Positions 6,863 through 15,959 of a stretch of DNA of 46,119 bases are shown in pieces. Position 1 is the first letter of the stretch. Each line of letters opens with the position of its first letter. The stretch comes from Candidatus Azobacteroides sp. GTDB taxonomy: Bacteria; Bacteroidota; Bacteroidia; Bacteroidales; WRGA01. The DNA is taken from positions 1-46,119 of the forward strand of contig JAJQEC010000122.1 in NCBI GenBank assembly GCA_021201815.1, in the 5' to 3' direction. A program made the position numbers and the translations under genes. A model generated the notes under the pieces. That model saw only the letters and a list, made by a program, of their open reading frames with translations, had not been told where the DNA came from and made no database searches.

Positions 6863-8582
6863 CTACTTTGATGGAGCTTGTATCTACGCTGTCTTCTTTC
6901 GCTTTTTTGTTTGCTTTCTTGCTTGCAGCACGTTCCGCTTTTTGCTCATCTTCAAACACTCGGCTATGAGAAAGAATAATTCGTTTCGCATCTTTGTTGA
7001 ACTCAATTACTTTGAACTGTAATTTTTCATCAACCTGAGCCTGGCTTCCATCTTCTTTTACCAGATGTTTAGGAGTTGCAAAACCTTCTACACCATAAGG
7101 GAGAGAAATTACAGCACCCTTGTCAAGCATTTTAATGATAGTTCCTTCATGAATAGAATCCACAGTAAAGATGGTTTCGAATACGTCCCATGGATTTTCT
7201 TCCAGTTGCTTGTGTCCTAAGCTTAAGCGACGGTTTTCTTTATCAATTTCCAACACTTGTACTTCAATATCAGCACCGATTTGAGTAAATTCTGACGGAT
7301 GCTTGATTTTCTTTGTCCATGAAAGATCGGAAATGTGGATTAATCCGTCTACACCTTCTTCGATTTCAACAAATACACCGAAGTTAGTGAAGTTACGAAC
7401 TTTAGCAGTATGTTTTGAACCTACCGGATATTTTGTTTCGATGTTTTCCCATGGATCATTTTTCAGTTGTTTGATACCAAGCGACATCTTACGTTCATCA
7501 CGGTCCAGAGTCAGAATAACAGCTTCGATTTCATCTCCTACTTTCATGAAGTCCTGTGCACTGCGTAAGTGTTGAGACCATGACATTTCAGATACGTGGA
7601 TAAGACCTTCTACGCCAGGAGCGATTTCAATAAATGCCCCGTAGTCAGCCATAACAACAACTTTGCCCTTCACAGTATCACCGACTTTCAGATTTTCATC
7701 CAGTGCATCCCATGGGTGAGGAGTTAATTGTTTTAATCCAAGAGCAATCCGTTTCTTTTCGTTGTCGAAATCCAGAATTACTACATTTAATTTCTGGTCC
7801 AGTTCCAGAATTTCATCCGGGTGAGAAACGCGTCTCCAGGAAAGATCTGTAATATGGATCAATCCGTCTACACCGCCAAGGTCAATAAATACCCCGTAAG
7901 AAGTGATGTTTTTAACGGTTCCTTCCAATACCTGACCTTTTTCAAGTTTAGAGATAATGTTTTTCTTTTGTTGTTCAAGTTCTGCCTCAATAAGAGCTTT
8001 GTGAGAAACAACCACATTTTTGAATTCCTGATTGATTTTCACCACCTTGAATTCCATGGTTTTTCCTACGAATACGTCATAGTCTCGGATTGGTTTTACA
8101 TTAATCTGCGATCCGGGTAAGAATGCTTCTATTCCGAATACATCTACGATCATACCACCTTTTGTACGGCATTTAACAAAACCTTTGATGATTTCATCAT
8201 TTTCCAGTGCAGCATTTACACGTTCCCATGATTTTGTTGCACGTGCTTTTTTGTGAGAAAGGATAAGCTGTCCTTTTTTGTCTTCCTGGCTTTCAATGTA
8301 GACTTCTACCTGGTCTCCTATTTTGAGGTCAGGATTGTAACGGAACTCATTCATAGAAACAATTCCGTCTGATTTGTAGCCGATATTTACAACTACTTCT
8401 CTTTTGTTCATTGAGATTACCGTTCCTTCTACAACTTCTTTGTCTTTTACGGTATTCAATGTGTCGTCGTAAGCTTTTGTAAGCTCTTCTTTACTTACTT
8501 CTACGTAAGTTTCCCCTTTTTCATAGCTATCCCAGTCAAAGTCTGCATTGGGCGCTACGTTTTTTAAGTTGTTTTCTTCCAT
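6849..8582 (-). CDS. rpsA: 30S ribosomal protein S1, apparently frameshifted near its end
   Basis: RNA-binding protein of the small ribosomal subunit that captures mRNA for initiation, important in Bacteroidota where Shine-Dalgarno use is weak. Six S1 repeats are visible, with signature ends such as VDGLIHITDLSWRRVSHPDE, VEGLIHVSEMSW and VDGLIHISDLSW; repeats 1, 2 and 6 are more divergent, as usual. An acidic N-terminal lead precedes them. The open frame gives 577 residues ending in VEKTH. One base more in the six-A run at 6857-6862 would instead lead into an LGDIEELAALKEKL tail and a total near 596 residues, the usual length. The frame break removes only the tail beyond the last S1 repeat, so function may be kept. 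A -7 promoter element lies 63 nt upstream. Confidence 0.95.
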   Translation of the reverse strand: MEENNLKNVAPNADFDWDSYEKGETYVEVSKEELTKAYDDTLNTVKDKEVVEGTVISMNKREVVVNIGYKSDGIVSMNEFRYNPDLKIGDQVEVYIESQEDKKGQLILSHKKARATKSWERVNAALENDEIIKGFVKCRTKGGMIVDVFGIEAFLPGSQINVKPIRDYDVFVGKTMEFKVVKINQEFKNVVVSHKALIEAELEQQKKNIISKLEKGQVLEGTVKNITSYGVFIDLGGVDGLIHITDLSWRRVSHPDEILELDQKLNVVILDFDNEKKRIALGLKQLTPHPWDALDENLKVGDTVKGKVVVMADYGAFIEIAPGVEGLIHVSEMSWSQHLRSAQDFMKVGDEIEAVILTLDRDERKMSLGIKQLKNDPWENIETKYPVGSKHTAKVRNFTNFGVFVEIEEGVDGLIHISDLSWTKKIKHPSEFTQIGADIEVQVLEIDKENRRLSLGHKQLEENPWDVFETIFTVDSIHEGTIIKMLDKGAVISLPYGVEGFATPKHLVKEDGSQAQVDEKLQFKVIEFNKDAKRIILSHSRVFEDEQKAERAASKKANKKAKEDSVDTSSIKVEKTH

Positions 8583-8644
8583 TAAAAAATTGTTGTTTAA
8601 TAATTAGTGAGTTAGACATTATATTGACTTTCTCAAAACAGGCG

Positions 8645-8652
8645 CAAAGGTA
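8645..8652 (-). promoter_or_regulatory. -7 element of rpsA
   Basis: TACCTTTG on the minus strand matches TAnnTTTG exactly; no clean TTTG is seen at -33. The rpsA ATG is 63 nt downstream, leaving a leader of roughly 55 nt. The further 175 bp towards 8827 show no other feature. Confidence 0.55.
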
Positions 8653-8827
8653 CAAATAATATTTTGAAAAACAGTAGGGTTATGAGAGAAAATATAAAGG
8701 TATTTTGTCGGGAAATAAAACTGATAAAGGTATAAATATATGGAAGTAATTCTTGTTAAATAAAGGCTTTGGCATGGGATAAATCCTGTGAAAACACAGA
8801 TGATTTTTTAATTAAAAAGGGTACTTA

Positions 8828-9811
8828 TTAAAAGAAAAGTAAATTAATATAAGTAACTAAAACAAGATAAAAGAAAATCGTATTTAGTCTGTTGTTTATC
8901 GTTGAAAAAAAGTGGGCGGCAAATAAGGAAACCAGTAAATAATAAGGACCGGTATATTCAATAGATATAATTCCCAACCCTAATAAAATGGCAATTCCTA
9001 TTATGGAAACAATTGTAAAATAGAAAATGATCCGTGTCCGGATTTTATCTTTGAAATTATTTAATTGAAAATTTATAATTCCAAGTAAGGTAATCATAAA
9101 TGTGAATCCTACTCTTATCCATCCGGGTATTTTAAATGAAAGTACGACAGTCGGGTCAAAATGAAAAAATGTCAGGAAAGGTTGAAAGAAGCCCTGCAGG
9201 TTTTCCTGATAAAGAAACCAGAAAAAAACAAACCAATAAGGGGTAATTATTCCGATTAAAGAAGCCAGAAAGGCTTTCAGGGAATCTATTTTGAAGATTC
9301 CGAAACTAATCCAGAATATGGGTAATAAAAATAATACAGGAGTATAGAATAGACTGGCTATTCCCAGAAATAAGCCGATATTAAAAGTTTGTTCTACGAC
9401 TTTCTGCTTTTGATAAGTATTGCATAATTGAAAAACACAAAGCAGAAAAAGAAAAGTCACTATATTTCCGGAAAAAGAATAAAAAGCATATACATCGGTA
9501 GTAATAAACAGAGTATAAAATACGAAAGGCAAAATAGTCTTATTTCTTATAATGCTGAATCTTTGATTAATTAATAATAAGAGCAGACAGGAAAGTAATA
9601 TTAATAATAAATTTAAACCCTGAAAAATAAGATAATGTTCATGGATATTATTAAAAAAGAAAGAAGAATAACCATCAGGAGAAAATGTCAATGGTTGTTC
9701 TTTATAAAAAAGGGTAAATCCATAACAAAAAATACTTATCAGAATAAACAATACCAGATTTAGTCGAGTATTTACGTTTTTCATTGAAAAAGCCGGATAG
9801 CTGTTACTCAT
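8828..9811 (-). CDS. Polytopic membrane protein, probable DUF6427 family
   Basis: Inner-membrane protein of 327 residues with around nine hydrophobic helices, many Phe/Tyr/Leu, and short loops. There are no catalytic motifs I recognise. Size and composition fit the Bacteroidota DUF6427 family, members of which have often been misnamed beta-carotene monooxygenases; I would not transfer that function. The ATG at 9811 is used here; an ATG at 9784 (MKNVNTR) is equally possible. It is a single gene: 245 nt separate it from rpsA downstream, and a -7 promoter element lies 24 nt upstream. Confidence 0.65.
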   Translation of the reverse strand: MSNSYPAFSMKNVNTRLNLVLFILISIFCYGFTLFYKEQPLTFSPDGYSSFFFNNIHEHYLIFQGLNLLLILLSCLLLLLINQRFSIIRNKTILPFVFYTLFITTDVYAFYSFSGNIVTFLFLLCVFQLCNTYQKQKVVEQTFNIGLFLGIASLFYTPVLFLLPIFWISFGIFKIDSLKAFLASLIGIITPYWFVFFWFLYQENLQGFFQPFLTFFHFDPTVVLSFKIPGWIRVGFTFMITLLGIINFQLNNFKDKIRTRIIFYFTIVSIIGIAILLGLGIISIEYTGPYYLLVSLFAAHFFSTINNRLNTIFFYLVLVTYINLLFF

Positions 9812-9834
9812 TATTCTGATTTTTATTACCGTTA

Positions 9835-9842
9835 CAAAACTA
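9835..9842 (-). promoter_or_regulatory. -7 element upstream of the DUF6427-like gene
   Basis: TAGTTTTG on the minus strand matches TAnnTTTG; the coding start is 24 nt downstream. No convincing -33 box. Confidence 0.4.
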
Positions 9843-9926
9843 AAGCTAAAAAATCATATTTACAATATTTTAAATTCTTCTTATGGGTTTTGTGAATTGT
9901 TTTTTGTTAAAATAAACAAAAAGAAA

Positions 9927-10020
9927 AACCGCAAAGTATTTTTTAAGAAGAAGTAAGTTATGAGTGTGTGAGTTTGAGAAGGGAAGTAAGTGTGTGTTTA
10001 ACTTCAAATACTTTGCGGTT
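9927..10020 (-). terminator. Long-loop inverted repeat after the beta-barrel gene
   Basis: AACCGCAAAGTATTT (9927-9941) and AAATACTTTGCGGTT (10006-10020) form a perfect 15-bp stem around a 64-nt loop. It begins 8 nt past the stop codon of the 10028-10633 gene and on the minus strand is followed by a T-rich run, so it probably terminates that gene. The loop is far longer than in ordinary terminators. A related AACCGCA...TGCGGTT structure is at 36756-36815. Confidence 0.6.
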
Positions 10021-10027
10021 GAGAGTT

Positions 10028-10633
10028 TCATTCTAAATTAAGCTTGTACCCAAGGGTTAAATATATATTCTGATTTCTTACTTTCATATTTTTGTCCTGA
10101 TTTATATTTAATAAGCCGAAATCATATCCGACGTTTACTGCAATATTATTGACTTCCATTCCAATTTTAGCACCAAAACCCATATCAAAACGTTTGAAAG
10201 TCTCGTCTCCGAAAAAATCTGTTTTTTCGTTTGCTTTTATCTTTCCTCCTATTCCATAGGCAAAATAAGGTCCTACACTAAAAACCAATCTTGTCACTTC
10301 ATCCAGATTCATTTTGTGACCGATATGAATAGGAAACTGTACGTATATCGGTTTAAATTTGACATGTTCTCCATTTTTCGGTTTGTATTTTGCCCCTTTA
10401 TTAATCAGATCTAATTCTGTTAGGATATAAAGTCCGTCTGCTAATTCAATATCTGCGGTAATTCCCAGATGATAGTTTATAATCATTTTGGTATCATTCA
10501 TATCTCCGCTAAAACCGGTGAGATTTAATCCTGCTTTTGCTCCCAGGCTGACAGGAGAATCCTGTGCTTGTAAAGACAAACTATTTAAAGAAAATAATGA
10601 AATAATAAGGAAGGAGAGTATGCATTTTTTCAT
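10028..10633 (-). CDS. Small outer-membrane beta-barrel protein (PorT-like fold)
   Basis: Predicted 8-strand outer-membrane barrel of the porin-family/OMP_b-brl_2 type. A cleavable signal peptide is clear (MKKCILSFLIISLFSLNSLS, then LQAQ with cleavage before DSPVSLG). The mature part of about 177 residues alternates hydrophobic and polar residues with typical barrel phrases: GAKAGLNLTGFSGD at the start, YHLGITADIELADGLYI, VSVGPYFAYGIGGKI-like strands, FDMGFGAKIGMEV, and a C-terminal strand IYLTLGYKLNLE. Such proteins are abundant in Bacteroidota and mostly lack assigned functions. It is monocistronic, with its own downstream inverted repeat. Confidence 0.8.
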   Translation of the reverse strand: MKKCILSFLIISLFSLNSLSLQAQDSPVSLGAKAGLNLTGFSGDMNDTKMIINYHLGITADIELADGLYILTELDLINKGAKYKPKNGEHVKFKPIYVQFPIHIGHKMNLDEVTRLVFSVGPYFAYGIGGKIKANEKTDFFGDETFKRFDMGFGAKIGMEVNNIAVNVGYDFGLLNINQDKNMKVRNQNIYLTLGYKLNLE

Positions 10634-10982
10634 CTTTTAAATTTTGAAGGGCTAACCCCAGAATTTATATACTGAAATATTGGATTACAAAGATGAAGAA
10701 AAAAAATGAGAAACCGGGTTTTCTAAAACCTCTTTTTATTCTAAAAATTATTAAAAAAACATGTATGTTAAAACCTGTATTGAATTCAATTTATCTTCCT
10801 ACTTATAAAGGAAGGAGAAGTATCTATTATCGGATTTCTGGATAAGAAGTATTTTGAGGAGATAATAAAAGAAAGGAACTAACCTAATGGAATAATAAAA
10901 TAATAATAAGAAAATCAGAAAATATTTTTCCATTCAAAATCTGTTCCATGTAATTATTATATAAATATTTCTTTATTCCATT
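10634..10982. other. Gene-free stretch with a possible remnant
   Basis: No intact gene. On the plus strand, 10784-10882 is open after a TGA and gives a plausible protein end (KEGEVSIIGFLDKKYFEEII then KERN and stop), but there is no start codon and I recognise no family. It may be the last trace of a lost gene or chance. The rest is AT-rich with no visible signal. Confidence 0.35.
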
Positions 10983-11042
10983 AAAAAGCATCCTGAAATT
11001 AGATATCAATCTTATTTGAAATTTAATTTCAGGATGCTTTTT
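10983..11042 (-). terminator. Terminator of the sigma/anti-sigma operon
   Basis: AAAAAGCATCCTGAAATTA (10983-11001) and its exact complement (11024-11042) form a 19-bp stem with a 22-nt loop. It ends 26 nt before the stop of the 11069-11503 gene, the last of three minus-strand genes. The A/T-rich stem ends could allow it to work in both directions. Confidence 0.8.
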
Positions 11043-11068
11043 AATTAAAATAATTTTTTTGAGGAAAC

Positions 11069-11503
11069 TTATTTTTTTTCTTGTTTTCTCAACATTTCTT
11101 TTACCATTCTGGATTCAGCCACACTTACTTTGAAAAGTTTTTCAGGTGATAAAATTTGCTTGAATTTGGAATAGTATTCTTTTTCTATATTTAATTGTTG
11201 TTGTTTTACTTTGAATTGTTCTTCAATATATTTCTGGTATTCAGCGTCAGAAACATGACCGGCTTGTGAAAGTCGTCTCATTTCTCTTCTTAGAGAACGA
11301 TTCATTTCATAAAGCTTATGGCTCATTTCATGATACAAAGGAAAAAACGCTTTTGCTTCTTCCGGAGAAAGGTTTGCAATTCCCTGAATTATCTTTTCCT
11401 TTTCTGCCTGATAAGCGTCATGGTCAAATGTCTTTTTTGTTTGAGCAAATCCAGCCAATGAACTTACTAACATTATAAATAACAGAAAAAAATTCTTTTT
11501 CAT
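11069..11503 (-). CDS. Periplasmic helical protein, Spy/CpxP-like
   Basis: Exported 144-residue protein with a signal peptide (MKKNFFLLFIMLVSSLAGFAQ, cleaved before TKKTFD). The mature part is almost wholly helical and rich in Glu, Lys, Gln and Met. An ANLSPEEAKAFFPLYHEM segment and a later KQILSPEKLFK repeat the L(T/S)PEE/Q pattern seen in Spy/CpxP-type periplasmic chaperones and metal sensors. It is 28 nt downstream of the candidate anti-sigma gene and last in the unit headed by the ECF sigma factor. By analogy with the E. coli envelope-stress proteins I infer a periplasmic stress sensor or chaperone; direct similarity should be checked at profile level. Confidence 0.6.
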   Translation of the reverse strand: MKKNFFLLFIMLVSSLAGFAQTKKTFDHDAYQAEKEKIIQGIANLSPEEAKAFFPLYHEMSHKLYEMNRSLRREMRRLSQAGHVSDAEYQKYIEEQFKVKQQQLNIEKEYYSKFKQILSPEKLFKVSVAESRMVKEMLRKQEKK

Positions 11504-11531
11504 AATTTCTTTTTGCGCTAATTAATGTTTT

Positions 11532-11906
11532 TTATTCTTTTTCATACAAATATTCATACAAATCATAGTCACTTACAAAAGAAAGCAATACTTCTTCTTC
11601 TGAAATAGAAAAAGTACCTGTCACTTCCTGCTGTGCTGCTATGGTAGCCGTAGTATTAGGATCTGTAACATCATTGGCTACATATAATTTTATACCGAAA
11701 GCAATTCCGGTAATCATAGCAGCCATATATACCCATGGACTTATTTTTTTCCAGAGATGATGAGTCACCCCGGATTTTTTTGCTTCTTCTTTTTCCGGAA
11801 GCGAAGCCATAATCTGGTTCGTCAGATTATCAAAATAGCCGTTGGGTACATTGAAAGGATTTTCTTTATACCTTTTATTTTCCAAAGATGTATGTTCAGT
11901 TTCCAT
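11532..11906 (-). CDS. Candidate membrane anti-sigma factor
   Basis: Protein of 124 residues with a cytoplasmic N-terminal part, one transmembrane helix (about WVYMAAMITGIAFGIKLYV) and an acidic C-terminal tail ending DYDLYEYLYEKE. The N-terminal NPFNVPNGYFDNLTNQIMAS motif is common in Bacteroidota proteins encoded directly after ECF sigma genes. There is no recognisable zinc-binding anti-sigma motif. Position (82 nt after the sigma gene, same strand) and single-span topology support an anti-sigma or sigma-regulator role, which remains an inference. Confidence 0.55.
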   Translation of the reverse strand: METEHTSLENKRYKENPFNVPNGYFDNLTNQIMASLPEKEEAKKSGVTHHLWKKISPWVYMAAMITGIAFGIKLYVANDVTDPNTTATIAAQQEVTGTFSISEEEVLLSFVSDYDLYEYLYEKE

Positions 11907-11988
11907 TTTTTATTAATTTAGAAACATAACTAGGACTATTCTAACATAAAAAGGTTTAATTCGGTTGATAAAATTTATGAACTTTTTT

Positions 11989-12540
11989 TTATAAATTATT
12001 GGTTAGATAGTCTTCAATTTTTTTGACTGCATGATGATAAGAGACTTTCAGAGCACCAACGGAAGTTCCTAATACTTCAGACATTTCTTCATATTTCATA
12101 TCGTCAAAATAGCGCATATTAAAAACAAGGCGCTGTTTTTCCGGTAAGGTAAGAATTGCTTTTTGTAATTTTAACTGTGCTTCATCGCCGGCAAAATAAT
12201 TATCGGCTTCTAATACATTCATTAAATAAGAATCATCATCGGATATGGAAATGTTATTTTTCATTTTCTGACGATTCAGAAAGGTAATACACTCATTCAC
12301 TGCAATCCTGTAAAGCCAGGTTGATAATTTAGCATCTCCGCGAAAAGAATCAATATTTGTCCAGGCTTTTATAAAGGTATTTTGCAGGACATCATTAGCG
12401 TCATCATGCGAAAGAACCATCTTCCTGATTTGCCAGTATAATTTTTCACTGAAAAAAGATACCAGGTCGCTGAAGGCTGTTCTTTGTTTTTCTTTATCTT
12501 GTAATCGAGACAATATTTCGTGCTCATCGAATGTTGGCAT
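11989..12540 (-). CDS. ECF RNA polymerase sigma factor
   Basis: Extracytoplasmic-function sigma-70 factor of 183 residues. Region 2 contains the typical DDANDVLQNTFIKAWTNID segment followed by STWLYRIAVNECITFLNR. Region 4 contains LPEKQRLVFNMRYFDDMKYE and the helix-turn-helix EMSEVLGTSVGALKVSYHHA. I chose the ATG at 12540 (MPTFDEHEIL); an upstream TTG would add two residues. Genes for a single-span membrane protein and a periplasmic helical protein follow on the same strand, the usual plan of a membrane-gated stress regulon. The gene is not paired with a FecR-type protein or a SusC receptor, so it is unlikely to be a carbohydrate or iron uptake switch. Confidence 0.9.
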   Translation of the reverse strand: MPTFDEHEILSRLQDKEKQRTAFSDLVSFFSEKLYWQIRKMVLSHDDANDVLQNTFIKAWTNIDSFRGDAKLSTWLYRIAVNECITFLNRQKMKNNISISDDDSYLMNVLEADNYFAGDEAQLKLQKAILTLPEKQRLVFNMRYFDDMKYEEMSEVLGTSVGALKVSYHHAVKKIEDYLTNNL

Positions 12541-12632
12541 ACGCAACTATTTTTTAATTTTTTAAAGTATATTTTTACCCGTTTTTTATAAATCCTTTAT
12601 CTACTAATACTGTTAAATATAAAAGGAGGTTC

Positions 12633-12640
12633 CAAATATA
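12633..12640 (-). promoter_or_regulatory. Possible -7 element of the ECF sigma operon
   Basis: TATATTTG on the minus strand fits TAnnTTTG, about 93 nt before the sigma start codon. The surroundings are very AT-rich, so a chance match is possible. Confidence 0.35.
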
Positions 12641-12720
12641 TTCTTTTTTTATTTATTAAATAAAAAAATAGCTCTATTATTTTTTCTGTTTATAATAGGA
12701 CTCTATTATTCAGCAAAGGT

Positions 12721-13938
12721 TTATTTAATATTTTTTAAATTGTGCCCCATTCGTTCTTTCTTGGTTTTCATATAAAATTGATTGAATGGATTCGGAGTAA
12801 TCTCAATGGGTACATTTTCTATGATAGAAAGGCCATGCGCTTCAAGACCGATACGTTTCACAGGATTATTAGTGAGAAGTCGCATATTAGATACCCCAAT
12901 CTCGCGAAGAATTTGTGCACCGACCCCATAATCTCTTTCGTCAGCATCGAAACCCAGATGCAGATTCGCATCTACGGTATCTAATCCGTTTTCCTGTAAT
13001 TTATATGCTTTCATTTTATTCATAAGACCAATTCCCCTTCCTTCCTGATTAAGGTATACGATGGCTCCTTTCCCTTCTTTTTCAATAAGTTCCATGGATT
13101 TATGAAGCTGTTCTCCACATTCACATCTTTTGGATCCGAAAATATCTCCCGTGATACAGGAGGAATGAACCCTGACCAATATAGGTTCTTCTTTTCCCCA
13201 GTTTCCTTTTATTAAGGCGACATGTTCCAGTCCATTAGAAATCTGTCTGAAAGGAATCAGCCGAAAATCTCCGTAGGCAGTAGGCATATTTACTTCTTCG
13301 CCTTTTTCTACCAGAGATTCTTTTTTAAGCATATATTCGATTAAAGCATGTACAGAAATGATTTTCATGTTAAATTTTTCTGCGATCTTCATTAAATCAG
13401 GAAGACGTGCCATAGAGCCATCTTCGTTTTTAATTTCGATCAGTACTCCGGCTGGATATAAACCTGCTAAGCGGGCAAGATCCACAGCTGCTTCCGTATG
13501 ACCGGCTCTACGTATAACTCCCTTTTTACGGGCTCTGAGGGGAAAAACATGTCCCGGACGTCCAAAGTCTTCCGGTTTTGTTTCCGGATCTGTAAGGGCA
13601 AGAATAGTTTTTGTGCGGTCTTCTGCAGAAATTCCGGTGGTACACCCTTTTTTCAAATAATCGATAGAAATAGTAAAAGGAGTTGCATGGACAGAGGTAT
13701 TGTCTTTTACCATTAAAGGGAGTTCCAGCTCATCACAACGTTCTTCGGTCAGAGGAGTACAGAGCAAGCCTCGACCATACGTTTCCATAAAATTGATTTT
13801 TTCAGGCGTAATGAGTTCTGCCGCAGCAATAAAATCTCCTTCGTTTTCCCGGTCTTCATCGTCAACCACAATGATTAGCTTCCCATTGCGAATATCCTCA
13901 ACGGCTTCTTCTATTGTATTTAATTTATATTCGGACAT
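12721..13938 (-). CDS. ribBA: Bifunctional 3,4-DHBP synthase / GTP cyclohydrolase II
   Basis: Riboflavin biosynthesis enzyme with both entry activities: ribulose 5-phosphate to 3,4-dihydroxy-2-butanone 4-phosphate (N-terminal half, about 1-205) and GTP to diaminopyrimidine (C-terminal half, about 210-405). The first half shows [17 protein letters not shown] and [16 protein letters not shown], the metal and substrate motifs of RibB. The second shows [20 protein letters not shown], whose three Cys bind zinc, and the catalytic stretch [16 protein letters not shown]. Length (405) is normal. It begins 4 nt after the LptF/G gene and is very likely co-transcribed with it. No FMN riboswitch is visible. 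Confidence 0.97.
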   Translation of the reverse strand: MSEYKLNTIEEAVEDIRNGKLIIVVDDEDRENEGDFIAAAELITPEKINFMETYGRGLLCTPLTEERCDELELPLMVKDNTSVHATPFTISIDYLKKGCTTGISAEDRTKTILALTDPETKPEDFGRPGHVFPLRARKKGVIRRAGHTEAAVDLARLAGLYPAGVLIEIKNEDGSMARLPDLMKIAEKFNMKIISVHALIEYMLKKESLVEKGEEVNMPTAYGDFRLIPFRQISNGLEHVALIKGNWGKEEPILVRVHSSCITGDIFGSKRCECGEQLHKSMELIEKEGKGAIVYLNQEGRGIGLMNKMKAYKLQENGLDTVDANLHLGFDADERDYGVGAQILREIGVSNMRLLTNNPVKRIGLEAHGLSIIENVPIEITPNPFNQFYMKTKKERMGHNLKNIK

Positions 13939-13942
13939 ATCT

Positions 13943-15844
13943 TTATTTGTTTATCAGATTTTTACTTGTTGCCAATTCTTCAATTGATTGATTTATTTCC
14001 AATACATGGGAAATATCTTTTTTTGCTCTTTTTTCATAAAAATAAGCCTGTATATACCATATAAGACCCAAGGGTAAGAAAATGCCGGATATCCTGTTCA
14101 GTAAAGAAGACTTAAACGGTGCACTATTCCGGTATGCAGGTATAATAGGATATTTATTCAATAAAGCAATAAGCCTCTGTTCTCTGCTATTTGTAAGTTC
14201 ACCTGCAATTTTCTCTTCTGCTTCTATTAAAGCATACAGTTCATCTCCTCTTTCCCTGCTCTTCCAGAATGAGATATATCCGGGAAAATGAGAAGACTTC
14301 AAATATTCTTTTCCCTGACGATTAAGAAATTGAATATTTTCGTACACTTTTTGATAATCCGTTTCAAAAATAATAACTTCTTTTCTTTCGTAATTTCTCA
14401 CAGAACGCTTTCCAAACAATCTCTTGAAGAAATTAATATACGTATCCGCATTAAGGATCGTTGAATCATTCAATGCTTTATATGTAAAAAAGATTCCGAG
14501 TATAATCAGAATAATCGAACTGGTCCAGGTGCCCTGCCAAACAGCAACAATTCCATCCCGTGCCATTTTATAATTCGTATTATCGATGATATGGTAAAAA
14601 AGGAATAGAAAAACCGAAATTACGACTGGCATCCCTAGTCCGCCTTTTCTTATAATTGCACCTAGCGGGGCACCAATAAAAAAGAAAATCAGGCAGGCAA
14701 AAGAAAGAGTATATTTTCTATGCCATTCAATTTCATGTCTCCGTTTTACTCTGTCGTTTTCTATAATCTGAAAATTACGGCTTTGAAGATCCTGTTTGGT
14801 AGTAGTGGCCCTCCCTATTGCTTTATTTATTATTTCGGCCTGCTTTTTATAAGAAAGCGAATGCATCACACTGTCAAAAGATAGTTCCGTAATTCCGGGA
14901 AGAGCAGAGGAAACACTATCAAAAGGAGTAACAAACCTTGCTCCTGAAAAATATACATTTCTGGCAAGATGAGTGCCTTCTACATGTTTCATACTGTCAG
15001 TCACTATTCCCAGGGAATCAGCGGTATATAATAATTGCCTGCGGTTTTTACTTACATGCTGATCCTGCATATTCGAATCATCCATCCGGTTGAAAGTCGC
15101 ATCAAAAGGTATTAATATGGTTTTATATTCAAAACTTTCTCTTCTGTAAGGCACATTTTCCTTGGAAGATCTTTGTTTTTTCAGATTTTCGAATAATTCC
15201 CCGTTATATAAATTAAACATAAGAGACTGTTTGTCATCTCCCATTTTTAAATAACCCGAATCGGCTACAATTACCGTAGCATTATCAAATCCACTGGAAA
15301 GATCATAGATCATCACATCTTCCAATAATCCTGTTTCCGGAGTTTTTTGTTTTACATAGAGGTTATATCCATCAATTTGGGTGTAAAATGAGCCTGCAGG
15401 TATTTCCAGTTCCGGTGCTTTTCTTTTTACGGAGATTAATAGGGCAAACATTTTTTTCTGGGCTTCCGGGACTACTATATCCTGAAACATGAATACCCCC
15501 ACGCATACAAATAACATAAAGATGATCAGGGGTTTCATGATTTGCAATAAAGAAATTCCGGCGGCTTTCATGGAAATTAATTCGAAACTTTCTCCCAGAT
15601 TTCCGAATGTCATTAATGAGGCCAATAAAATGGAAATCGGAAGGGATTGAGGAACAAGTCCTACAGTGGCATACATTAGAAGTTCAATGATAATACTAGT
15701 ATCAAGCCCTTTACCAATCAACTCATCCATGTATCGCCAAATAAACTGCATAAGAAATATAAAGAGACATATCACAAACGTCATCAATAGAATCGGTAAA
15801 AACGTTTGCAACATGAATGTATAGAGTCTTTTGATATGCAACAT
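13943..15844 (-). CDS. LptF/LptG-family permease
   Basis: Transmembrane component of the LPS-export ABC transporter family (YjgP/YjgQ), which extracts lipopolysaccharide from the inner membrane together with LptB. The 633-residue protein has the family plan: one N-terminal helix and two more (about 10-110) with the [17 protein letters not shown] motif, a large periplasmic beta-jellyroll (about 130-350), then three helices (about 375-470). A C-terminal extension of about 150 residues, longer than in E. coli LptF/G, is common in Bacteroidota. I chose the ATG at 15844 because the first in-frame ATG (15868) overlaps the promoter -7 box. LptF and LptG cannot be told apart by eye. Confidence 0.88.
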   Translation of the reverse strand: MLHIKRLYTFMLQTFLPILLMTFVICLFIFLMQFIWRYMDELIGKGLDTSIIIELLMYATVGLVPQSLPISILLASLMTFGNLGESFELISMKAAGISLLQIMKPLIIFMLFVCVGVFMFQDIVVPEAQKKMFALLISVKRKAPELEIPAGSFYTQIDGYNLYVKQKTPETGLLEDVMIYDLSSGFDNATVIVADSGYLKMGDDKQSLMFNLYNGELFENLKKQRSSKENVPYRRESFEYKTILIPFDATFNRMDDSNMQDQHVSKNRRQLLYTADSLGIVTDSMKHVEGTHLARNVYFSGARFVTPFDSVSSALPGITELSFDSVMHSLSYKKQAEIINKAIGRATTTKQDLQSRNFQIIENDRVKRRHEIEWHRKYTLSFACLIFFFIGAPLGAIIRKGGLGMPVVISVFLFLFYHIIDNTNYKMARDGIVAVWQGTWTSSIILIILGIFFTYKALNDSTILNADTYINFFKRLFGKRSVRNYERKEVIIFETDYQKVYENIQFLNRQGKEYLKSSHFPGYISFWKSRERGDELYALIEAEEKIAGELTNSREQRLIALLNKYPIIPAYRNSAPFKSSLLNRISGIFLPLGLIWYIQAYFYEKRAKKDISHVLEINQSIEELATSKNLINK

Positions 15845-15867
15845 GGACAGTAATCTAAATTGGAGCA

Positions 15868-15875
15868 CAAAGTTA
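15868..15875 (-). promoter_or_regulatory. -7 element of the lptFG-ribBA operon
   Basis: TAACTTTG on the minus strand matches TAnnTTTG, 24 nt upstream of the chosen start. A TTTG lies 16 nt further upstream, slightly closer than ideal. Confidence 0.55.
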
Positions 15876-15910
15876 GCTTAAAAAAACGGAACAAAAAACA
15901 ATAAAAAAAA

Positions 15911-15934
15911 CAAGCAAAACAGGCGTTTTGCTTG
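15911..15934 (-). terminator. Terminator of the START-like gene
   Basis: CAAGCAAAAC, an AGGC loop and GTTTTGCTTG form a perfect 10-bp hairpin, followed on the minus strand by a run of eight T. It begins 26 nt past the stop of the 15960-16343 gene. Confidence 0.85.
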
Positions 15935-15959
15935 GTTAACTTTTATAAACTATTTTTTA

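Noticed and set aside
12541..15844. FMN riboswitch upstream of ribBA
   Set aside because: ribBA follows the LptF/G gene by 4 nt and no long structured leader is seen upstream of either gene.
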